Shown here: one piece after another, positions 58,801 to 64,000 of the stretch
Layout of the letters: every line of letters begins with the position of its first letter
How positions within the stretch are numbered: the stretch's first letter is position 1
From: Mytilisepta virgata
Lineage: Eukaryota; Mollusca; Bivalvia; Mytilida; Mytilidae
NCBI GenBank assembly: GCA_028015205.1
Contig: CM051521.1
Location: 96,882,513-96,946,512 of the forward strand
Length of the DNA: 64,000 nt
Reading direction: 5' to 3'
Notes under the pieces: model-generated
Databases searched by the model: none
Told to the model about the DNA's origin: nothing
What the model saw: the letters and a program-made list of their open reading frames with translations, nothing else
Position numbers and translations under genes: made by a program

Positions 58801-60151
58801 ATTTATTTTTTTTTTGCTTTGAAGTTATGTTAGAGTCTGGTGCTCTGTTTAATTTTTTTAATGAATTTGTTGACATGCGATTTGACAGTTTTAAAAGTTA
58901 TAATTAGGTTTATTAGCACGATTTTTTTTCTAAGTTAAAAATGGAAAGAAACATATCCTCTTATATAAGTAGGGCGAAACCCTTGTAACATTTCTTTTAT
59001 AATGAAGACGCAAGAGAATGAAGTCACAGCAGACAGCATGAATTATTGGGAAAATTGTACAGGATACATTTGAAGGCTGACATTACGTTTAATTATGTTT
59101 ACAAAAAAAAACATTTTTTACACTTGGTTGTAAAAGACTTTTAGTAGATTTAATTAAAGGTCAAATGAGCCTCGCGAGAGAGTATTAGGACTGAAGTAAT
59201 ATGTATTATTTGTTAAGTATATGCTTTATATTGATACTACTGGTAAGGTATTATTGATACACGTATATTTCTCATTCCAATGTTGACAGAAAATATAGTT
59301 GTTAGTTGTCTGGCTGTAAAACATTCGAAAATCACAAACAGTGTAAATCTTTTATTTTGGGGCTAGGTACAACACATGTGTTTTCAAAGATTTTTTAATG
59401 AATTACAGTTAGCTGTACTAACGTGAAATTGCTACTTTGAAATAGTTATAAAATTATAAAACAATTCTAAATAAAAGGAAAATTAATTTGTTACCCTACG
59501 TAGACTGTATATCTTAGGTTTTTTCAGCTCTTCATTTTTTTTTTTTTTTTTTTGTCATTTTAACATTGGTTTATTGTTTCGAATTTTTGGACTTTTTCAC
59601 TGTTGATGAGAAATAAATTGTCATTTAAAATTTGCATATTCATTGATATAAATTGTTCAATATTGTTTATTTCGACTCTAATTCAAACTAGACGGTTTTT
59701 TATAATAGTAGAAGTATTTTTATTGACATTATATACATCGCTGAAAAAAGTTGTGAAAGGGTACTTTATCAATACGTCAAGATAAAATAAATTAAAAAAA
59801 AAGAAAATATCGTCCTTTTTGTGCTCATACAAAGACGTCAACTTTCATATAAATTTAAAATGAGTAAATCTATTTTTATTCAACATCTTTACAATCACAC
59901 TAGTGTATTTTATTTTTATAAACCAATACACATAACCAATTTTTAAAAAGCTTACCAACAACTGTACAAAGTCTCCACAACCCTGTTCTCATATTAGCCA
60001 TTAATTTGATAGTTCCATTCCCATCATCAAATATATTTTCCTCTTGAATAAACAACCAAGAATCTGTAGCCACGGCCAAAGCCATAGTTCCTACTGCAAT
60101 AGCTCCAAGGCACATAGAAATAAAAGACAGGATACGAACATTACAGTGCAT
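42775..60151 (-). CDS. Voltage-dependent calcium channel gamma / TARP-like subunit (claudin-fold, four exons)
   Basis: Exons are 59956-60151, 48260-48352, 45458-45592 and 42775-43076, all GT-AG. The three junctions are all phase 1, giving 241 residues. It is a four-pass claudin-superfamily membrane protein: TM1 about residues 8-29; an extracellular loop with the signature GLWRLC (57-62), NGT glycosylation site (45-47) and partner C73; TM2 about 101-122; TM3 about 130-153, ending in LYISSINDEV; and TM4 after QYTYGWSFYFAGL. INDE and YGWSF are hallmarks of the CACNG5/7-type gamma subunits, which attach to AMPA receptors or calcium channels. The C terminus NPTIIL could bind a class II PDZ domain. 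Intron 1 is 11.6 kb and full of mobile DNA. No coding defect is visible. Confidence 0.85.
44139..44265. repeat. Palindrome of about 127 bp in TARP intron 3
   Basis: The outer arms AGCCTATT...GGTCAATGCAGG (44139-44163) and CCTGCATTGACC...AATAGGCT (44242-44265) and the inner arms GGAATTTATT / AATAAATTCC are complementary. The stem continues imperfectly (GAGAAAACTATATTAACC against GGTCAA-like GTCAATATACTTTTCTC). A foldback repeat. Confidence 0.8.
44757..44890 (+). repeat. Dispersed repeat R1, copy 4, diverged
   Basis: Contains AAAGTCAAGAATAACACAT, AACATAAACGTAAAAGCAAC and GTGAGTCAGGATAGTCTGAC. Confidence 0.65.
45061..45187 (-). CDS. Possible extra membrane-spanning exon between TARP exons 3 and 4
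   Basis: A minus-strand frame reads VDYTIWLGTFACIAHSVG then VYFWLSKGMVTSVPDE, ending at a good phase-1 donor (GATGAAG|GTAAAT). Its 5' side offers an acceptor at 45188 (CATAG, phase 0) or 45169 (GGAG, phase 1). With the latter it would be a 108-nt in-frame cassette compatible with exons 3 and 4. It encodes one hydrophobic helix. It is not part of the canonical four-helix protein, so it may be an alternative exon, an exon of another transcript or a relic. Confidence 0.33.
45458..45592 (-). CDS. TARP-like gene, exon 3 (TM2 and start of TM3)
   Basis: The TTTCAG acceptor precedes GAGCTAAC. The exon encodes RANRVSTIFPVISLLLLVAG and ends VYISG, in phase 1, at GGAG|GTACGT. The FPVISL and SG positions match the second and third membrane segments of gamma subunits. 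Confidence 0.83.
46793..46863. repeat. (AT)n microsatellite
   Basis: About 35 uninterrupted AT dinucleotides. The Ile-Tyr-rich minus-strand ORFs around it are artefacts. Confidence 0.97.
46937..47113. repeat. Perfect 46-bp inverted repeat enclosing a hammerhead-like core
   Basis: 46937-46982 and 47068-47113 are exact reverse complements separated by 85 bp. On the minus strand the spacer reads CTGACGA (47049-47043), a GGCT...AGCC stem, then GAAATATTTGTC. This is the order of hammerhead core elements. Immediate stem I pairing next to the core is poor. Further out, GATGGTATTGTAAAA pairs with TTTTATAACACCATC. The core is therefore degenerate or unusual, but the exact outer arms indicate a recent foldback structure. 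Confidence 0.85.
47120..48255. other. Intronic, no further feature
   Basis: AT-rich DNA between the inverted repeat and TARP exon 2. The ORFs at 47348-48133 are low-complexity frames. Confidence 0.5.
48260..48352 (-). CDS. TARP-like gene, exon 2 (second half of extracellular loop)
   Basis: The TTTCTAG acceptor precedes GAGGAGATT. The exon encodes GGDYPDMCVIVGYENAEKG and QETSMAIM and ends in phase 1 at ATGA|GTAAGA. Its cysteine is the expected disulfide partner of the GLWRLC cysteine in exon 1. Confidence 0.8.
49785..49920. repeat. Degenerate CACG-rich tandem repeat, left cluster
   Basis: Variants of ACGCACACGATTCGCACGTT are repeated about six times. The flank ACATGGTTGAGTGTGTAAT at 49759 is inverted relative to ACGTTCAACCAAGTGT at 52336-52351, beside the right cluster. 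Confidence 0.75.
50305..51763. mobile_element. Non-autonomous DNA transposon-like element with about 47-bp terminal inverted repeats
   Basis: The left end ACGACTACTGGGCTAAAACA (50305 onward, to about 50351) matches the reverse complement of the right end (51717-51763) at about 90%, including ATCTAATTA and GGATTAAGAG. The 1.46-kb interior is very AT-rich and has no transposase frame. It contains a LINE-like tail with a TTGTC microsatellite. No clear target-site duplication is visible at these boundaries, so the superfamily is not assigned. Confidence 0.65.
51560..51649 (+). mobile_element. LINE-like 3' tail with (TTGTC)n end
   Basis: ACCAATGTTGTTACAATGGT forms a small hairpin and is followed by AATAAAATTG and four to five copies of TTGTC (51619-51647). 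A hairpin, a polyadenylation signal and a pentanucleotide tail are typical of CR1/L2-like retrotransposon 3' ends. No coding sequence remains. Confidence 0.4.
52225..52312. repeat. Degenerate CACG-rich tandem repeat, right cluster
   Basis: Repeats ACGCACACGACTCGAGCGTT-like units about four times. It pairs with the left cluster at 49785; together they bracket the AT-rich block that holds the TIR element. Confidence 0.7.
52350..52510 (-). repeat. Dispersed repeat R1, copy 5 (reverse orientation)
   Basis: The reverse complement contains GGAAAGGTCAACAATGACGT, ACCAATCAATC, ACACAAACATGAACACAAC and GGAGAGTCAGGATTACT. Confidence 0.75.
53867..54055. repeat. Head-to-head pair of tRNA-like sequences forming a long palindrome
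   Basis: The right arm, 53950-54020, reads like a tRNA: A box TTAGCTCAGTTGGTAGAGC and B box GGTTCGATCCC. The left arm is its inverted copy (CCACAGCTCTACCAACTGAAC, 53929-53950) but lacks the T-arm and B box. The outer arms, GATTTGTTTCCCAAAACTAC (53876-53895) and its complement (54024-54043), pair perfectly. The anticodon stem of the right arm has only about three pairs, so it is not a working tRNA. It may derive from a tRNA-headed SINE. Confidence 0.78.
54365..54990 (+). pseudogene. Penelope-like reverse-transcriptase relic, C-terminal part and 3' UTR
   Basis: Frames at 54365-54763 carry KSASYLDLFLEI, KLYDKRDDFDF, NFPFLSSN, then after a stop LISQLIRY, and FYGCHHELIDRY near the end. They match the C-terminal region of the relics at 31195 and 55380. 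The 3' region contains CCTTCCGGAGCATCTTCACT at 54811-54830. The 5' part of the RT is missing (5' truncation), and a TAA interrupts the frame. Confidence 0.65.
55380..57345 (+). pseudogene. Penelope-like reverse-transcriptase relic, most complete copy
   Basis: The N-terminal part is seen at 55520-55860 (FAKGPKYREPQPINL, YARKWAKR). A middle part follows at 55944-56110 and 56180-56290 (LKRYCDTC, VNQMWILKNSKDL). The RT palm is at 56490-56610 (VFQQT, IPMGTNC) and at 56650-56690 (FNFSFRYIDDG, catalytic YIDD at 56671-56682). The C-terminal part is at 56803-57095 (KSEIYDKRDGFNF, NFPFLSSN). Stops, frameshifts and a deletion between PMGTNC and the YIDD block disable it. The 3' UTR has TTTCCGGAGTACCTGATGTC at 57256-57275. 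Class assignment carries the same caution as for the relic at 31195. Confidence 0.65.
57404..57958 (-). repeat. Hairpin-ended dispersed element (family H), copy 5, short
   Basis: It begins CTCACCTGGCTAAAGACCAA, then CCATCACTTGGTCCCCGTCG, and ends GGTGAGCGATACAGACTAGT and GGGAGCCTCTTGTC. Both end motifs are recognisable but the stems have decayed. About 555 bp, lying just after the RT relic. Confidence 0.7.
57960..59895. other. TARP intron 1, distal part
   Basis: AT-rich. It contains a truncated R1 copy at 58628-58700 (GGATAACAGGAAAGGTCAAC) and poly-T runs (58806, 59537). No gene was found. Confidence 0.5.
59956..60151 (-). CDS. TARP-like gene, exon 1 (start, TM1, GLWxxC motif)
   Basis: The ATG at 60151-60149 begins MHCNVRILSFISM. 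The exon encodes TM1 and most of the first extracellular loop and ends in phase 1 at GTTGTTG|GTAAGC. No exon for the loop seems to be missing before exon 2, since GLWRLC and the following cysteine in exon 2 have the expected spacing. Confidence 0.83.
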
Positions 60152-61050
60152 TTCTAAGTCATGACAACATTACTGTATATATAGTATTAGTACAGACGCA
60201 ACTTTTCTAATCAACTTCCATATTGAAGATTTCCTGCTATCTTCGATACATTATGCGTGATTTTCAATTAAATAATGCAATTCTATCCTGGGAAGTATCG
60301 TCAAAACTGCCTACTAACGAGTTGTTCTACGAAAAATCGAAGTATATAATCGTTCATCTAATTTGTTAATTTGATCATTCTTTCATATTGCAACTTGTAA
60401 AAGTCAATTCAATAATATTGTCCTGCTATCTTCACAAATCTGCTTTCAGTTTTCTGATATACTATGATAATTGAGTTACAATGGTACTATTTATATATAA
60501 ATATTGACCATTAGCTGTCATTTAAAAGTTGGAAGTTTGAAAATATTTTTCCATATATAGTACATGTAACAAACGGATTGATTATTCTTGGAGAAAAAAA
60601 TGCTCTCAATGTGTATTTTTGGATAGTTAATATTGATTTTATTTAGCCGTCTATTCCCAAAGCCTTTCATTACATCAATGTAGTATCTAAGCTTTAAGCA
60701 AATAGTTTTGAAAATTTGTCCCTAGATGCTGAGTTTACACAAAATTGCTTTTAAATTCTAAAATATCACGTCATTCTTTCATATTTCAAATTAGAAAGAT
60801 CGCAGGACAATAATATTGAATTGACTTTTAGAAGTTTCAATATGAATGAATGATCAAATTAACAAATTGGAAAATATGTCCCTAGATGCTGAATTTGCGC
60901 AAAATTGTTTTTAAATTCTGAAATATCATTTTGTCACTATGCACTTAAAATTGGAGACTCGCAGATAAATATTGATTTTAACAATTGATTTCAATATTTT
61001 TGCTGTTTTCTATTATGCATCTTGTCATAAGGTAATAAATTCTATGATAC
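60152..61050. repeat. Upstream region of the TARP gene with about 70-bp inverted and about 55-bp direct repeats
   Basis: 60360-60428 (AATTTGTTAATTTGATCATT...TTGTCCTGC) is inverted at 60800-60868 at about 90% identity, making a 510-bp foldback element. Directly repeated segments at 60718-60772 and 60877-60931 share TGTCCCTAGATGCTGA and TTTTAAATTCT. The TARP promoter should lie nearest 60152; no core element is clear. Confidence 0.7.
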
Positions 61051-61052
61051 CA

Positions 61053-61207
61053 ATGAGGAACCAGAGTGAGTTATCTTTTCCTAACCAATGTAGGAGAGGG
61101 AGATAATTAAATTTTCTCCCTTTTGTCCTGGGGCTAGAAGGGAGACAAATTTATTATCTCCCTTACCTACATTGGTTAGGAAAAGATAACTCACTCTGGT
61201 TTCTCAT
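61053..61207. repeat. Foldback repeat of about 155 bp
   Basis: The left arm ATGAGGAACCAGAGTGAGTT...AACCAATGTAGG and the right arm CCTACATTGGTT...CACTCTGGTTTCTCAT are nearly perfect complements for about 50 bp. GGGAGATAAT / ATTATCTCCC continues the stem, with a loop of about 25 bases around GTCCTGGGGC. Confidence 0.88.
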
Positions 61208-61213
61208 TTTGAT

Positions 61214-61260
61214 GGACAAGATTTGAGCATTTCGTCGATTTACGATTCATCAGTTAAAGT
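61214..61260 (-). ncRNA. Degenerate type I hammerhead ribozyme-like motif
   Basis: On the minus strand: CTGATGA (61253-61247), ATCG, loop TAAAT, CGAC, GAAA (61233-61230), TGCTCAAATC, then TTGTCC. It is clearly related to the motif at 38515. However, position 10.1/11.1 is A-C instead of G-C, stem III is reduced to about two pairs, and stem I to two or three. It is probably a decayed copy. It starts a few bases after the foldback repeat at 61053-61207. Confidence 0.55.
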
Positions 61261-61264
61261 GTTG

Positions 61265-64000
61265 AAAACCAAAACAATGATCCTAAACCATGAAACATTG
61301 AAGAGTAAATTCAGTAAAACGGGATAAAGGGTTCGTGTGTATAAGGAATCAACCATGCATTTCTGCTCTTTGGTCGGGTTGTTGGCTCTTTGACATATTC
61401 CCGTTTCCATTCTCTATTCTATTTTTGAAAAGCTAACGAATAGCCTCTTCAACAATAAGCAAAAAGCTTATCGCTTTCGGCAAGATCGGGACTTTGTGTC
61501 CCACAAACTTCGGTAACTGATTACGTGATGTAAAAGTCTGGATTTCATTATTACATTATTCAAGTAGCAATTATGTATCTTCCATTAAGGATGGTCGCTG
61601 GTCATGTTTTGGTCTTTTTGTCAGATTTTCGGAATCCTCGGGTTTTATCCATTTCTTAAACATGAAATTTTTTGCCCATGAACCCCCACTTTTTCTTTTA
61701 TAATTTAATCATATATACCTTAAAATAGTATTTGACAAAATTTTATGAAATCCTTTTTATTTTTTCATACATCTTTGAGAGACTGAAGTTGTCTATGCAA
61801 AGACAATGAAAAATCCAGAGAAAACCCATTTCCTGCAAATTTTCAAGGCCTTATAGCTCTAAAATGAGCATATGAATCTATATTTTTTTCTTGCTTATTT
61901 GTTTACTATTCACATGTTCTGTCAAACTAAAACACCTATTTCAAATCCTATTTATTTTCTATTATTACAGCGATCATCCTTAAGTCAATATGGCTCAAAC
62001 TTTCTCAGACAAAACTTGCACATATTCACGAATGTCATATTTGTTTGTGGAGACGTCATATTTCAGGAAAAATCAATAAATTGCACACAAAAAAATTAAA
62101 GAAATAATACAAAATATAATTAAGTGAATTCAGTAGTAGAAAATTCTGAAAATTCCTCCAAAATTCTTGCTGTTAAAAAAAGACACATATGATTGCAGTA
62201 CTCCTTGCCAGTTACCAATGAAACTATTGATAAGGTTTTACTGGAAAACTGAAAATCATCCTCTCCATTTTCCTCATCGAAAGAATACAACACATGACAA
62301 ATTTAAGTGGACCACAGGGCATTTCAAGATAATTGAATACTTGACGAAAGGAAAAAGACCTGTAACAAAACTAGTGGACTGCAAACCAACTTTAATTCAC
62401 ACAAAATCTGATAAAAGGTATTATCACAAGATATTCTCTAACGAAAGAGGTCAACAAATATGAAACCCGGATAGTACACACCTCCCTTGTTTTTTTTAGA
62501 CTTTAAACCCCGTGTAAAGCGTGTTTTGACATTGTATTGATCCGTTTTTAATAAACAAACCAGAAATGATATTGATTTTATTAAATTAAAAATTTCTAGA
62601 GTTTTAAAAGTCCCTGTGGAACTCAAACCCGAAAGTTTGAATTTTCAAGAAAGTCTATATGCATTTTTTAAGTCGATTTTTTTTTTTAACATTTAACACT
62701 TAAAATTTAGATTTCAATCATTTCCATCATAGAGAAAAAAAATTACCGACCGTGAATAAAAAATTCATCCAGATTTTGTGCTAGTCCCCTAATACGATTC
62801 TATGGGGTTTTCCGAGAAGAGTGTACATTCGGATATTTAAGAATTGGATTTTAAGTACCCGGATGCTTTAAATGCTTTCTGCATTTTATGTTAACAAATA
62901 TTATTAAATTGATATGTTTGCATGTGCTATATACATGTAACTACGGGAAAGTCTGCTTTAAATTGCAATTCTGTACATTACCAACTTCTGTCTATAAAGG
63001 GCGTTTTGAAAATAGCACAAAAAATGAATAAAAATTGCAAAATTAGTCTCGGTAAATATGGATAAAGGACACCTGTTCAAAAAATCATTAAGAGAACCAA
63101 TGTTTGGTCTCGATCACCACTGAAATACATTTAGAAATATTGTTTCCCTGGTAACGTATATTATGTTCTTTTTGTAATAAACACAATTTTAATATATCAA
63201 ACTGGACCTTGGACTTTTATTGATTTTACTTAGATGTTCGTAAAGCTTATTCTTGACTCAGTTACTATTTAGTGAGTTTTGATTCGTTGGCTTAGTGTCA
63301 GTAGCTGTTCATGTTTTCAGTTTAGCTCTGGCCAATGCTTGGAGATAAAGGCATTACTGGATAAAGAGGCCAAAATCCATTACTGTTAAAGCGGTTTAAT
63401 GGTCAAGAATCGAGATGTAAATTGATGATGAATCAGAAAAACAGCTATCTAGTAATTAAATCACAACTTACAAATTATCTAGTATATGGAAATCAATAAT
63501 ACATCAAAGCTTCGTTTTTCAATAATTAGACTGCACGGGTAAAATAAACGATTCCAAGTTTGTTTATGTGAAAGCGAAGACCCAACGGGATATAGACATA
63601 AAGCGAATAGTCAATAAACCATACCATACTTAGTAATTCATCATAAATGTTTGATGTTTTATTTGTAATTTAGAAATAGATCTTTATGACTGAAAAGGTA
63701 GTGCTCAAAGATAAAATGTTTTAGAATACTTATTTAGATGACTATAGCCAAATGAGAAATAATGGTATACCTTCTGACACTGAAGGTATACCATAATTAT
63801 TCTTGAACTGATGCTTTATATGCATTTCTACCATCGAAAATTCCGAGTAAGATACTTTCTTAGCTTTATATGTAGTTCATTTTTTTGTACTGTTAAATCG
63901 ATTATAACAAACTCTTTCAATGGAACCTACCTACATTGTGTATCTCGGAATTCTCTGATTTATATAGTAAAAAGGAAAAACTATTGTGTAATTATTCCGT
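61265..64000. other. No gene recognised; one short hairpin
   Basis: AT-rich intergenic sequence. A perfect 13-bp stem, ATGGTATACCTTC / GAAGGTATACCAT (63762-63774 and 63782-63794), closes a 7-nt loop. A 98-codon plus frame at 62167-62463 shows no recognisable domain, and I do not call it a gene. Confidence 0.45.

Noticed and set aside
62167..62463. 98-codon plus-strand ORF
   Set aside because: No recognisable domain, no splice or promoter context, and composition expected of AT-rich DNA.

Overview
The window is AT-rich eukaryotic DNA with spliced genes, long introns and a heavy load of interspersed and foldback repeats. The repeat style (hairpin-ended dispersed elements with GACGGAC-type blocks, a tyrosine-recombinase retrotransposon, Penelope-like reverse-transcriptase relics, hammerhead-like motifs) together with a calcium-channel gamma subunit gene suggests a bivalve mollusc, probably a mussel. 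This is an inference; no marker gene proves it. No rRNA, functional tRNA, CRISPR array or bacterial-type operon was seen.

Layout. (1) About 1.0-16.6 kb, minus strand: a large intron-rich gene that I assembled exon by exon. It has 11 phase-compatible exons (16596 down to 4954) encoding a CARF-like N-terminal region, a MULE-type DDE transposase core (D341, D402, E519) and a SWIM zinc finger. A splice donor inside exon 11 leads to three or four further exons as far as 1036. It looks like a host gene built from a Mutator-like transposase, not a mobile copy. Its introns hold two repeat elements with terminal hairpins, an array of about 45 units of 63-64 bp, and a LINE-type tail. (2) 18.3-22.7 kb, minus strand: a structurally complete but mutated DIRS/Ngaro-type retrotransposon of 4341 bp, with gag, RT-RNase H, tyrosine recombinase and diagnostic split direct repeats A1...B1-A2...B2. 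(3) 22.7-42 kb: intergenic repeats. These include a 35-bp array open in all three forward frames, copies of several dispersed families, a Penelope-like RT relic split by a 2-kb hairpin-ended element, and a well-formed type I hammerhead ribozyme at 38515-38560. (4) 42.8-60.2 kb, minus strand: a four-exon CACNG/TARP-type (claudin-fold) gene of 241 residues. Its 11.6-kb first intron holds two more RT relics, a 1.46-kb TIR element, a perfect 46-bp inverted repeat around a hammerhead-like core, and an inverted pair of tRNA-like sequences. (5) 60.2-64 kb: upstream DNA of the TARP gene with foldback repeats and a degenerate hammerhead copy.

The two host genes have no evident functional link. The most notable items are the CARF-MULE-SWIM gene, the hammerhead motif with its degenerate relatives, and the hairpin-ended repeat family, whose terminal stems differ by compensatory changes between copies.
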